Source: Neobacillus piezotolerans
GTDB lineage: Bacteria > Bacillota > Bacilli > Bacillales > Cytobacillaceae
Direction: 5' to 3'
Length of the DNA stretch: 64,000 nt
Assembly (NCBI RefSeq): GCF_003362805.1
Contig: NZ_QNQT01000002.1
Coordinates: 558,001-622,000, forward strand
The notes under the pieces are model-generated. The model did no database searches. It saw only the letters and a program-made list of their open reading frames with translations, and was not told where the DNA came from. This document shows positions 8,179 through 16,604 of this stretch, one piece after another; positions within the stretch are counted from its first letter, which is position 1; every line of letters begins with the position of its first letter. Made by a program: the position numbers and the translations under genes.

Positions 8179-10495
8179 TTTTCATCCCCCTTGAAGCCCG
8201 CCATAACTGCTCCGGAATAAGGGGAAGGTGGTTCAACTGGACGCCAAGCGCGGCCGACAGGCAATTTCCAATGGCGGCGGGCATCCCAATCAACCCATGC
8301 TCGCCAACGCCTCTTGATCCATACGGCCCGGCCAGATGGGGAGTTTCTACAAAGTCGACGATGTATTCGGGCTGTTCCCCATAGTGGAGCGGCCTGTAAG
8401 TCCTAAGCTGCGGATTTAGGACCCTTCCATTTTCATCGAACACAAATGTTTCTCGTCCCCCAAATGCGATTCCCATGCTCATTGCACCCATTACCTGCCC
8501 AAGAGCGGCTTTATAGTTCAGGACCCTCCCGATATCGATGACTGCATACGCTTTAAGTATGCGATACGTATAATCCCTTGTGTCGAGCTCGAGTTCAATT
8601 CCCTCTGCCCCTACTGTCCATTCAGGGCCGGGCCGACTTTTTCCAGTCTGGGGGTCAAGCCTCGTAATCCGGTTTTGTGTATAATTCCCGGTGGCCAGGA
8701 TCTGTCCGCCAATCGTCTCGCCGTTCGGGAATTTGTATCCGTAGGCGATATCTTTTACATCAATGCTTACGGTTGGATCGTCGATGTAAAAAACTTTTTC
8801 GTATGCCACCTCAAGGTCATCGGTGTCTACATGCAATACACAGGAAGCACGTTCCTTCAGCTGCCGAATGGCGTCCTCGGCGGCCGCGAGAACCGCCCTT
8901 CCGCCCATCAGCGTGCCCCGGCTTCCGACTGTCTTCCAATGCTCTGGCGTTGTCTGAGTATCGATCAGCATTTTTACATGAATCCGTCGAATATCCATCT
9001 TCATCCGCTCCGCCAAAATTTGCGCCAGCACCGTTTTTGTGCCCGTGCCGATTTCGACAACCCCAGACATAATGTTGATACTGCCGTCGGGATTGAAGGT
9101 AAGGATGGCTCCGGAAGTTGCATCTGTATCAAAAGTCGAGGTCTTCCAAATACAGCAGACGCCTTTTGCCCGGATTAACCGTCCTACTTTCTGGATTTGC
9201 GGCTCCCCTTCCCAATTCATTAGTTCCTTCAGCCTGTCGATGCATTTTGGGAGGTCGCCGACAGTGCTTCGGTTCAGGACGACCTGGGTCGGGGTCATAT
9301 CGCCTGGCATGATCGAATTTTTCCGCCGGAGTTCAAGCGGGTCCATCGAAAGCTTTTTGGCAAGTACATCCATCGTCCGCTCAAAGGCAAAATGGACTTC
9401 AGAATGGCTGTAGCCCCTGAATGCGCTGGCATACGGATGATTTGTATACATGCAATACGAGTCGCAGTAAATATGCTCAATGTCATATGGGCCGGTACAG
9501 TCAACCGCCCCGGCACGGCTGATGTCGACTGATTTATCGGAGTAGGCCCCTCCGTCCCACAGGAAGATAATTTCTGTTGCTTTCAGGATTCCATCTCGTG
9601 TCGCGCCAAGTTTTACAGTTGCGTCGAGCCCGATATGGCAGGGGGAGGTAATCATGTCCTCCTCCCGGGAATTAAAGAGCTTGACCGGCCGGCCGCCCAC
9701 CGCTTTTGAGGCGAGATAAGCTATGATTTCAAGCTGGATGGCCGCCTTGCCTCCATATGCCCCACCGACGAGGGGGGTATGGACGATGACCCTGCCAGGC
9801 TCGATGCCAAAATACCAATTAAATAATTTTTTGATAGCGAAGGGAGCCTGGGACGATGTCGTAATTTTTATATAGCCATCCGGCATAATTTCGGCAATCG
9901 AGGCCCTTGTTTCCATCGCAACATGGTCAGAGGGATTGAAATCGATTTGGAATTCCACGACTACCTCGCTTTCACGGAATCCTTTTTCGATATCGCCTTT
10001 CCTGATTTTATCCAGTGTGGCAACATTTGTGCCGGGAATCGGATACACCCCTGGCGGTTTTTCATAATCGCCCAGCTGCTCATGGACAAGGACGGCATCT
10101 TTTTGAAAAGCCTGCCTTGGTGAATTCACGACAGGAAGAGGCTTGTAGGATACCTTGATCAGGTCAACCGCCTGCTTTGCGATCACCGGTGTTTCCGCGA
10201 CAACAACCGCGACAGGCTCGCCGTGATACCGGACCCTCTTGTAGGCGATTGGCGACCTGTCCTTGATTTCCTCGCCGACGAGCGGGAAATGCTCATTTCC
10301 GAGAATCGCTTTCACCCCAGGCACTTTCCAGGCATCGGAAAAGTCCATGCTGGCGATTTCGGCATGGGCGTAGGGGCTTACCAGCATCCTGGCATGAAGG
10401 GTTCCTGTTTCCTGGAAATCGTTCGTGTACTTCGCCCTGCCTGTCACTTTATCAAACGCTTCCTTTCGGATCACACTTTTCCCGATATACTCCAA
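8165..10495 (-). CDS. Molybdenum hydroxylase large (Mo-cofactor) subunit, xanthine dehydrogenase family
   Basis: Catalytic subunit (776 aa) that binds the molybdenum cofactor and hydroxylates its substrate. The family opening IGKSVIRKEAFDKVTGRAKY is clear, followed by the cofactor loops VGGAYGGK, EIGTGTKTVLAQ and GVGEHGLIGMPA; the last holds the expected catalytic Glu. The segment AFRGYSHSEV differs from the AFRGxGxPQ usual in xanthine dehydrogenases, so the substrate may not be a purine. A TTG start at 10495 has GAGG 8 bases upstream; the GTG three codons earlier overlaps that site. Purine, aldehyde or an aromatic N-heterocycle are all possible substrates. Confidence 0.85.
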   Translation of the reverse strand: MEYIGKSVIRKEAFDKVTGRAKYTNDFQETGTLHARMLVSPYAHAEIASMDFSDAWKVPGVKAILGNEHFPLVGEEIKDRSPIAYKRVRYHGEPVAVVVAETPVIAKQAVDLIKVSYKPLPVVNSPRQAFQKDAVLVHEQLGDYEKPPGVYPIPGTNVATLDKIRKGDIEKGFRESEVVVEFQIDFNPSDHVAMETRASIAEIMPDGYIKITTSSQAPFAIKKLFNWYFGIEPGRVIVHTPLVGGAYGGKAAIQLEIIAYLASKAVGGRPVKLFNSREEDMITSPCHIGLDATVKLGATRDGILKATEIIFLWDGGAYSDKSVDISRAGAVDCTGPYDIEHIYCDSYCMYTNHPYASAFRGYSHSEVHFAFERTMDVLAKKLSMDPLELRRKNSIMPGDMTPTQVVLNRSTVGDLPKCIDRLKELMNWEGEPQIQKVGRLIRAKGVCCIWKTSTFDTDATSGAILTFNPDGSINIMSGVVEIGTGTKTVLAQILAERMKMDIRRIHVKMLIDTQTTPEHWKTVGSRGTLMGGRAVLAAAEDAIRQLKERASCVLHVDTDDLEVAYEKVFYIDDPTVSIDVKDIAYGYKFPNGETIGGQILATGNYTQNRITRLDPQTGKSRPGPEWTVGAEGIELELDTRDYTYRILKAYAVIDIGRVLNYKAALGQVMGAMSMGIAFGGRETFVFDENGRVLNPQLRTYRPLHYGEQPEYIVDFVETPHLAGPYGSRGVGEHGLIGMPAAIGNCLSAALGVQLNHLPLIPEQLWRASRGMKNATV

Positions 10496-10591
10496 CCAAA
10501 CCACCTCGATTCAAATTGCCTGTTCAGTTCTGGTACCTAAACGAAAGAAACACTTTTCTGAATAGGAGGTATTATTGATAGTCAAAACACA

Positions 10592-11209
10592 TCAACTTTC
10601 CAACTGCCGCACTATTGCTTTATATTCCTCCATCGTGTCAAGATCAATAAAAAGCCTTGGACATTTGAATTCGATTGCCCGCCCGAAGGCCTTTAACTCA
10701 CCTCTGATCAAGTCGCGAATGCCGCGGTCACCCTCGAGATTTTCAAATAAGGAAAAACACTCACTTGAAAACAAGATTGGCGGCATCGGATTGCCCCCGG
10801 GTCCCAAAGCTCCGACAAAAGGGCTGGGAGCAGCCATAAAAGAGTCTATTAACGTATCAATTATTTTAAACGTAACAAAAGGCTGGTCTGCAAGGAGGAC
10901 CATCACTGCATCCGCTCCTGACTCGGCAGCCTTTTTGATTCCGCTGCTTAAAGAGGATCCCTGCCCTTTACGAGCGTCGCATTCCACCTGGACGTATCTC
11001 TTATGTTCCCGGGTTCCAACAAACCAATCAGGCAGCCAATCCAGCCGGTCTCCTTGCCTCGTTACGACAAAAACAAAATCCAGTCTTGAGAGGAGGGCCT
11101 GTTTAAGGGCAATGCTTCCTAGCGGCAGCCCTCCAAGCGGCAGCATCCGTTTATCCGTTCCCATCCGCCTGCTACAACCGGCTGCCAGGTAAACCCCATC
11201 TATTTTCAA
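10592..11209 (-). CDS. mocA: Molybdenum cofactor cytidylyltransferase (MocA/PucB-like)
   Basis: A nucleotidyltransferase (205 aa) of the MobA/MocA fold, which attaches CMP to molybdopterin for hydroxylases. The N-terminal motif LAAGCSRRMGTDKRMLPLG contains the P-loop-like GxSxRMGxxK signature. VLLADQPF gives the metal-binding aspartate region, and GGNPMPPILF is typical of MocA. It overlaps the xdhC stop by 4 bp and precedes the Mo subunit by about 100 bp. This matches the role of PucB in the Bacillus subtilis puc operon. Confidence 0.85.
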   Translation of the reverse strand: MKIDGVYLAAGCSRRMGTDKRMLPLGGLPLGSIALKQALLSRLDFVFVVTRQGDRLDWLPDWFVGTREHKRYVQVECDARKGQGSSLSSGIKKAAESGADAVMVLLADQPFVTFKIIDTLIDSFMAAPSPFVGALGPGGNPMPPILFSSECFSLFENLEGDRGIRDLIRGELKAFGRAIEFKCPRLFIDLDTMEEYKAIVRQLES

Positions 11210-12210
11210 CAGTCGGTCTCCTTAGTTTTGCGTATTTCCATAATCATTTCGGAAACGATGCTTACGGCTATTTCTTGTGGCCCGCGCGCGCCAATCGCCA
11301 AGCCAACTGGAGAATGAAGATAATCAGGAAATGGCGTACCCCGAAGCAGCCGTTCAGTTCGCTCCCTGGGCCCGAGAACTCCCAGGTAAAATAACGGACC
11401 GGATTCTAGCAATCTGGCCAAAATTTTTTCGTCCTTCTCAAATTGATGTGTCATGACGACCGCCAAATCCTCGGGAGAAAACGAGAGGTCAGTGAACGCT
11501 TTTTCAAGAGGCTCTATTAGGAGCTTGGTTGCCTCCGGGAACCTCTCAATCCTTCCAAAAGCCGGCCGCCAATCGATTACGGTGACATCAAAGCCAGTTT
11601 TGGAGGCTAGGGAAGCAACCGGGATGGCATCATCACCCCCACCAAACACAAAAAGTCGGGGCTTCGGCTGCAGATGATGGACAAACACGAATCCGCCAGT
11701 TTTAAAGTCGGGATGAAGCCCTGTTGGCAGGCGCCAAAATGTTGCCGCTTCCAAGCATATTCCTGATTCATCGGCGAGAAAAAAACGTTCATCGGAAACC
11801 TTCATATCGTGAGTGAACCGGATGACTCTTGTGACTGCTTTTCTTGTATCAAGGTATTTTTTTGTGAAGAGCAGACCCGAAAGCAGCGAATCGCAGACAG
11901 GCTCCAACAGGATGGTCAATCTTCCATTGCAGCCCGCTCCTCGTCCCCACGCTAAGTCATCCTCATTTGCCATATCAAAATGGAGGACGCATCGTTCCCC
12001 GAATTCGAAAAATTCGGATGCCCGCTCTATTACATCCGCTTCAAGGCAGCCAGCCGACAGGAGCCCGAGCTTAGATTTGTCCGGAAAAATCAGCATCGAC
12101 GCCCCTTCCTTTCTGTAGGCGGAGCCATCAACATGAATAATGGTCGCAAGTACCATCGGCATATTCGGTGAGAGGGAAATCATTTCGAGCAGTTGATTCA
12201 TCGTATCCAC
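11206..12210 (-). CDS. XdhC/CoxF-family molybdenum hydroxylase maturation factor (PucA-like)
   Basis: Proteins of this family (334 aa here) carry and sulfurate the cofactor before inserting it into the hydroxylase. The N-terminal XdhC_CoxI domain includes GSAYRKEGASMLI and LSAGCLEADV; the latter cysteine motif is typical of the family. The C-terminal NAD-binding-like domain starts LFVFGGGDDAIPVA. A GTG start has AGGAG 5 bases upstream. It is the first gene of the operon, giving the order xdhC-mocA-Mo-FAD-FeS. Confidence 0.85.
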   Translation of the reverse strand: MDTMNQLLEMISLSPNMPMVLATIIHVDGSAYRKEGASMLIFPDKSKLGLLSAGCLEADVIERASEFFEFGERCVLHFDMANEDDLAWGRGAGCNGRLTILLEPVCDSLLSGLLFTKKYLDTRKAVTRVIRFTHDMKVSDERFFLADESGICLEAATFWRLPTGLHPDFKTGGFVFVHHLQPKPRLFVFGGGDDAIPVASLASKTGFDVTVIDWRPAFGRIERFPEATKLLIEPLEKAFTDLSFSPEDLAVVMTHQFEKDEKILARLLESGPLFYLGVLGPRERTERLLRGTPFPDYLHSPVGLAIGARGPQEIAVSIVSEMIMEIRKTKETDC

Positions 12211-12263
12211 TGTTTCTCCTGCTTTCCTCCAATTTTCATCTCTATATGGATATTCCTCCGCGC

Positions 12264-12299
12264 AAAAAAATATCCCAGGCCGGGCGGGCGAGGGATATC
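12264..12299 (-). terminator. Terminator overlapping the FUSC gene stop
   Basis: On the minus strand GATATCCC pairs with GGGATAT and is followed by seven T. The 5' arm includes the stop codon region of the FUSC gene. Confidence 0.75.
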
Positions 12300-13302
12300 A
12301 CTTCAACCGTTGTAGCAGTCTTCGGGTATCTAGATAAAAGGCGTTTCTGTACACTTCACTGTTTTGGCCGTGCGGAACGGCTAGAGTTGATTGGAGGAGG
12401 TCAATCAAGGCTTCGCGCCTTTCCTGATTGATGTCCGAAGAGCCGGCATCCTTAAAAAAATCTTTTAAAACCTGCAAATCAGTTTTAAGCATAGTTTGGT
12501 CAATGGGCGAAAGAGTTCCTGTTTTTTCCCATTCAGAAAGGGTGCCGATCACGGCGGAGGCATATTCAAATCCATTTTCGAGCAACTTGAGCCGTGTTTT
12601 ATGACTCGAAAGAGCTTCTTTATGTTTTTTTCCTAGAGGGTTGAATTTTAGGCTTCTTGAAGCAATGTTAAGAGAGTCCTTAACCGTATGGAGGTCGTCT
12701 AGCAAATCCTTACGCCGGTTCTCCATTTCCGTCCGCTTATTGGCCCCCCATTCATCATCGACCCAATTGGCCATTTCCCCCAAGAGTACTGACAACTTGT
12801 GGCTGGTCTTTTTGATTGCTATCTCAGCGTCTTTTGTAAAATCAGGAGGAAATAGAATCATGTGAACAATAACAGCGACAGCCGCGCCAATGATGGTGTC
12901 CACGACACGGTCAAACCCATAATCGCCGGACTTTCGCTCAAAGGTGAAAAGCAGAAGGATTGTGAGCGCCACCTGGTGGATAGCGGTTTCGTCCATCTTA
13001 AGCCACTTGGCCGCTAACGTCCCGGCAAGCATCAACAGGCCGAGCGACCAGCCATTCATGGGAAGGTGGCTGACAAACCAAGAAACCATCAGCACACCAA
13101 CCACAGTTCCCGCAATCCGGTGAAACGAGAACCTGATTGATTTGTAGATGGTTGTCTGCAAGCACAAAATAACTGAAAGCGGAGCGAGATATGGGTGGTT
13201 TGAGCCAGCCAATTTAGCCAGTTCCCAGGAAATCGCGGAGGCAATCGCCATTTTCCAGATGAGCAATGTTTTGTTCGCGAAATCTTTTTTATCCTTTTTC
13301 AT
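12298..13302 (-). CDS. FUSC / aromatic acid exporter family membrane protein
   Basis: A membrane protein (334 aa). The N-terminal half (about 15-160) has five or six hydrophobic helices with a family pattern (AKLAGSNHPYLAPLSVIL, then FHRIAGTVVGVL). The C-terminal half is soluble, helical and charged, probably coiled coil. This resembles Bacillus YqjA/YgaE-type FUSC or ArAE_1 proteins, for which an efflux role is suggested but rarely shown. It appears monocistronic and has its own terminator. Confidence 0.7.
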   Translation of the reverse strand: MKKDKKDFANKTLLIWKMAIASAISWELAKLAGSNHPYLAPLSVILCLQTTIYKSIRFSFHRIAGTVVGVLMVSWFVSHLPMNGWSLGLLMLAGTLAAKWLKMDETAIHQVALTILLLFTFERKSGDYGFDRVVDTIIGAAVAVIVHMILFPPDFTKDAEIAIKKTSHKLSVLLGEMANWVDDEWGANKRTEMENRRKDLLDDLHTVKDSLNIASRSLKFNPLGKKHKEALSSHKTRLKLLENGFEYASAVIGTLSEWEKTGTLSPIDQTMLKTDLQVLKDFFKDAGSSDINQERREALIDLLQSTLAVPHGQNSEVYRNAFYLDTRRLLQRLK

Positions 13303-13384
13303 GCTGGTCCTTCTTTCAAATGTCTTCTTTATAGAGTTCTTTTGCGGGCATCGTTTTATTCGGCGTTTAAAATCGGGGTAATAA

Positions 13385-13424
13385 AGAAAAAGTCCGCTTC
13401 CTCAATAAAAGGGATAGCGGACTT
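13385..13424 (-). terminator. Terminator candidate for the comB-comA-VOC unit
   Basis: A perfect 9-bp stem, AAGTCCGCT (13390-13398) with AGCGGACTT (13416-13424), is followed on the minus strand by TTTTCTTT. It lies 200 bp beyond the VOC gene, after the GGTTCATAAA array, so the array would be part of the 3' untranslated RNA. Confidence 0.6.
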
Positions 13425-13487
13425 CCTATCGTTTCGGTTCAGTTCATTTTATTAAACTCGGGAACAAATTCCTAAATCCTTGATTCG

Positions 13488-13599
13488 GGTTCATAAAAAC
13501 AAAATAGGGTTCATAAAATTTCGATCCCGGTTCATAAATCTGGGAAGAGGTTCATAAAACTGAGATTCCGGTTCATATATTCAGGATTCGGTTCATAAA
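13488..13599. repeat. Intergenic array of GGTTCATAAA, 20-21 bp period
   Basis: Six copies start at 13488, 13508, 13529, 13549, 13570 and 13590 (the fifth ends TATA). Only the 10-bp core is conserved; the 10-11 bp between copies vary. A partial copy lies near 13436. The array fills most of the 321-bp gap 13303-13623, which holds no gene I can support. Confidence 0.85.
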
Positions 13600-13623
13600 C
13601 CAAAAATCAAACCGCAAACATGA

Positions 13624-14022
13624 TTAATAAACCATTCCCTCATCATGATAATATTTGAATTCGAGCAGGTTGTTCGCCGGGTCGATCAAAAAGAACGTAA
13701 CATGCTCTTCTATTTTGCCTGCGAACCGGACCATCAGCTCCTGGAAAAACGGCAATTCGTTCGTTGTCGCATGTTCGAGCGCCTGGTCGAATTCCTCCCT
13801 ATTAAGGAATGTGACCCCAAAGTGCCGCGGGTACATTTTCGGAGCGGGGTCGATTTTATCCGGATTCAAGTGGCAGACGACCTGGTCGCCGAAAAAGTCG
13901 AAGGTAACCCTGTCATGGTACCGGCGCGCAAGCCTGCAGCCGAGTTTTTCATAAAAATCCACTGTCTCGTCAAGGTCCTTGCACGGAATCGCAAGGTGGA
14001 ACACTTTGTTTGTATCCCTCAT
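13624..14022 (-). CDS. VOC (glyoxalase/dioxygenase superfamily) protein
   Basis: A single VOC domain (132 aa) with paired beta-alpha-beta-beta-beta modules: FHLAIPCKDLDETVDFYEKL starts the first and RHFGVTFLNREEFDQAL the second. Likely metal ligands are the early His (FHLAI), the HFGV histidine and the late Glu in NLLEFKYY. The start overlaps the comA stop as ATGA, so it is in the sulfolactate operon. Its reaction is unknown; its position suggests handling of a sulfonate or a related small metabolite. Confidence 0.7.
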   Translation of the reverse strand: MRDTNKVFHLAIPCKDLDETVDFYEKLGCRLARRYHDRVTFDFFGDQVVCHLNPDKIDPAPKMYPRHFGVTFLNREEFDQALEHATTNELPFFQELMVRFAGKIEEHVTFFLIDPANNLLEFKYYHDEGMVY

Positions 14023-14789
14023 TTTACAGCCTCCTCGAAAAGGAAAAATGTATCGGAACGCAAGCCGAGCCGGAGCGTTTCAAGGGCGATCGCGTCGCTG
14101 AACGGGATGTTCGCCAAATTTGCATTCGGGCCGGCAAGCCTGATGAATTCTGTTTGCATTTTTTTCGTCGGCGCTTCAAACAAAATCCGGTCAAGGGGAA
14201 TGCCGGAAGCAAGGATGTCATTGACGATGTCGAAGCGCATTTCCCCGTTTGGCTGGCAGATGCCGCTTGTTCCGCTTTCCCTCGCTTCCGTGATGACTTT
14301 GGCCGCGCCAGCCTCAAGGTCCTCCTCTATGGACTCAAGCCATTCTGAAGGGGAGGCGGTTACACTGCTGTCCTTATTACCAACTTCACTGAAGACGGTG
14401 AACTCTTTCGAAAAATTGGTGATATGCCTCGCCTTTTCCTTGTTCGGTATTGGCAAAGTCCCGTTTGAGATTTCGATGTGGTTACAGCCGAATCGTTTGC
14501 AATAATCGTAGTAATCGTCCAATTTGTTTTGGCTGAGGAATTTTTCAAAAAGCGTCCCACCGAAAAAAAAGCTGACGCCATTATCCTGCAATACCGAAAT
14601 TTTGCTTTGAAGGCCAGGCGAAACAATCGATGTGCCCCACCCGAATTTTACAAAGTCCACATAGGGAGAGGCGCTTTTAATCGTATCAGTAAAAAGTCCT
14701 TCAGGCACGCCGTTGTCGATTAGGACGGTTACCCCATTAAACCTCGGCTTCGCTTCTCTTTCCGGCAGGTTCAATCCTATATAATTCAT
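14019..14789 (-). CDS. comA: Phosphosulfolactate synthase (ComA family)
   Basis: Adds sulfite to phosphoenolpyruvate to give (2R)-phospho-3-sulfolactate. The protein (256 aa) is a TIM barrel of the ComA family, with DFVKFGWGTS, CNHIEISNGTLPI, VFSEVGNKD and VITEARESGTSGI as strand and active-site segments. The start lies 53 bp inside comB behind GAGGGTGG. In Bacillus subtilis the equivalent YitD/YitC-region genes serve spore sulfolactate; the neighbouring sulfate-reduction genes fit this. Which yit letter corresponds is left open, so I use the family name. Confidence 0.85.
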   Translation of the reverse strand: MNYIGLNLPEREAKPRFNGVTVLIDNGVPEGLFTDTIKSASPYVDFVKFGWGTSIVSPGLQSKISVLQDNGVSFFFGGTLFEKFLSQNKLDDYYDYCKRFGCNHIEISNGTLPIPNKEKARHITNFSKEFTVFSEVGNKDSSVTASPSEWLESIEEDLEAGAAKVITEARESGTSGICQPNGEMRFDIVNDILASGIPLDRILFEAPTKKMQTEFIRLAGPNANLANIPFSDAIALETLRLGLRSDTFFLFEEAVK

Positions 14790-15474
14790 CGTAATCCACC
14801 CTCACAATCGTTGGGAGTTCCCCCTTGCAATCCACATGCATCACAAACCCGCCAGTTAGTTCCCTCGTACAATAATCAATGTCCTCAGCCTGGAATTCCG
14901 GCTGCAGCGTATCAAAAAACTTCCTCGCCGGCCCTGAACGCCTGATTCTTCCGGCGACAGCTTCCCCGGAAATGAAATCTTGGCCTTGAAGAATTCCTTT
15001 TATATATTCGGCGCAAGCAAGGTCATCGTCCCCATCGGGATGGGAAGCGATAATATTGACGGTTGAACCAGGGGGCCACAGTTCAAGGACACACTCAGCT
15101 GTTGCCCTGGCGTTTGAAAAGCCGGTCACAAACACCCCATCGGCATCAAGAGCATTCAGCGCGGCTTTGACCCCGTTCGTCGTCTTTTGCACAAGCGTCC
15201 TTCCCCGAACATCGGCGGCGGCCATTTTTGCGGGGGAATTATCGAAGTCAAACCCTGGGATTGGAAGCCCCCGGATTTCGCCGGCAAGCAAATAGTCCGG
15301 ATTTTTTTCTTTTAAAAGAAAGGCCTGGCCTTCGGTTTCAGCGAGGATGATTTCCCTGGCCCCGCGGAGGAACGCGTAATGGGCGACCGTGAACGCCCTT
15401 ACAACATCAATGACGATATTCACATCCGCGCGCGGCAGCCGGGGGCAATGGCCCTGGTAAATGGTTGCTTTCAT
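14737..15474 (-). CDS. comB: 2-phosphosulfolactate phosphatase (ComB family)
   Basis: Removes phosphate from phosphosulfolactate, giving 3-sulfolactate. The ComB-like features in this 245-aa protein are NIVIDVVRAFTVA near the N terminus, FDFDNSPAKM, LVQKTTNGVKA and the NIIASHPDGDDDLACAEYI segment. AGGAG lies 8 bases before the ATG. It is the first gene of the minus-strand sulfolactate unit, with comA overlapping its end. No ComC-type dehydrogenase is present, so the pathway should stop at sulfolactate and not proceed to coenzyme M. Confidence 0.85.
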   Translation of the reverse strand: MKATIYQGHCPRLPRADVNIVIDVVRAFTVAHYAFLRGAREIILAETEGQAFLLKEKNPDYLLAGEIRGLPIPGFDFDNSPAKMAAADVRGRTLVQKTTNGVKAALNALDADGVFVTGFSNARATAECVLELWPPGSTVNIIASHPDGDDDLACAEYIKGILQGQDFISGEAVAGRIRRSGPARKFFDTLQPEFQAEDIDYCTRELTGGFVMHVDCKGELPTIVRVDYDELYRIEPAGKRSEAEV

Positions 15475-15800
15475 GTTTTGCGCTCCTGTTCGTTAATGCC
15501 TAGTCACTCTGCCAAAAGTATATGCCCAAGACACGAAAGCGTGACTTATCCCGCCCTTTTTGCAGCTGGCCTTTAGTGAAACTTCCATCAGCGGCGACTT
15601 TTCCCTGATGGTATTTAGACTTACTGTCCCTTAAGACTTGGAAAAAATAGGCGCATACCCTTCCGGAAATAGGCTTTTACCCTCCGAACTTTTGGGAAGA
15701 AAAATGAATATTTTGTACATAGGTTTTAACCTGGTTTAACAGTTGGAAGGGTTGTTGGCTGAAATGGACCTGTTCCAAAAAGGAATGCGAGGGGAAGGAA
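15475..15800. promoter_or_regulatory. Divergent promoter region of the sulfolactate locus
   Basis: This 326-bp gap has no gene I can support. On the minus strand CATATACT (complement at 15517-15524) is one mismatch from the SigE -10 consensus and close to SigK; its -35 is poor. On the plus strand CATACCCT (15654-15661) is likewise one mismatch from the SigE -10. These are weak but fit sporulation control, as known for the Bacillus subtilis counterpart. No S-box riboswitch is visible. Confidence 0.3.
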
Positions 15801-16523
15801 ATGGGGAATGTGCTCACCTATGAAACATGGGAGGAAGATAAGGCTGGATTCGTGCTCGAAGGACTTTCCGATACAATCGAAGTGCTGAAGTGGGCGTACA
15901 GGGAATACGGCGGGGAAATTGTCTATGCCTGCAGCTTTGGCGCGGAGGGCATTGTTATGCTCGATCTGATTTCAAAAGTAAACAAGGAAGCGTCGGTCCT
16001 GTTCCTGGATACCGGCCTTCACTTTGACGAGACATACGAACTAATCGAGAAAATCAAGGGAAAATACCCTCGGTTCAAGATAAATATGGTCAAACCGGAC
16101 TTAACCCTCCCTGAGCAGGAAGCTCTCTATGGGAAGGAATTATGGAAATGCGACCCAAACCTTTGCTGCAAAGTCAGGAAGATCGAGCCGCTTTCGCGTG
16201 AGCTTGGAAACGTGAAAGCCTGGATTTCCGGACTGAGGAGGGAGCAGTCCGAAACGAGGAAGCATGTCCAGTACATCAACAAGGATGACCGGTTTAAAAA
16301 CATAAAAATCTGCCCTCTCATCCATTGGAAATGGGAAGATATCTGGAATTATATCACCCTCAACAGCCTTCCCTATAATCCGCTCCACGACAGGCTTTAT
16401 CCGAGTATCGGCTGCCAGCCGTGCACCCAGCCGGTAATAGAGGGGAATGATTTGCGGGCGGGGAGATGGGCAAATACAGGCAAGACGGAATGCGGCCTTC
16501 ATCAAACGGGAGGGAACGGCTGA
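15801..16523 (+). CDS. Phosphoadenylylsulfate/adenylylsulfate reductase (CysH/YitB)
   Basis: Reduces (P)APS to sulfite with thioredoxin. The 240-aa protein has the PP-loop-like start [29 protein letters not shown], and the conserved [12 protein letters not shown]. Cysteines CC (near 122) and CxxC (GCQPCTQPV near 209) form the 4Fe-4S site of the assimilatory APS-type reductases; the C-terminal TECGLH carries the catalytic Cys. GGGGAAGG precedes the ATG. The gene heads the sulfate unit and supplies sulfite to the divergent ComA. Bacillus subtilis has two paralogs, CysH and YitB; context favours YitB. Confidence 0.85.
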   Translation: MGNVLTYETWEEDKAGFVLEGLSDTIEVLKWAYREYGGEIVYACSFGAEGIVMLDLISKVNKEASVLFLDTGLHFDETYELIEKIKGKYPRFKINMVKPDLTLPEQEALYGKELWKCDPNLCCKVRKIEPLSRELGNVKAWISGLRREQSETRKHVQYINKDDRFKNIKICPLIHWKWEDIWNYITLNSLPYNPLHDRLYPSIGCQPCTQPVIEGNDLRAGRWANTGKTECGLHQTGGNG

Positions 16524-16604
16524 AAATGGCCTGTCCTCTGCCCGGGCGACCGGGTTTTTTCAGGAGATGAACAGACCACTTGAAAGTGTAAGGAGGAAAT
16601 TTAC

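Noticed and set aside
10575-11192. A 205-aa open frame on the plus strand
   Set aside because: It lies antisense to mocA with the same length and is a mirror of its codon pattern.
8165-12210. Naming the operon pucABCDE (xanthine dehydrogenase)
   Set aside because: Gene content fits but gene order, the AFRGYSHSEV segment and the absence of purine genes make the substrate uncertain.
13645-14505. A 286-aa open frame on the plus strand
   Set aside because: It is antisense to comA and the VOC gene, which have clear families and ribosome sites; the frame has no recognisable domain.
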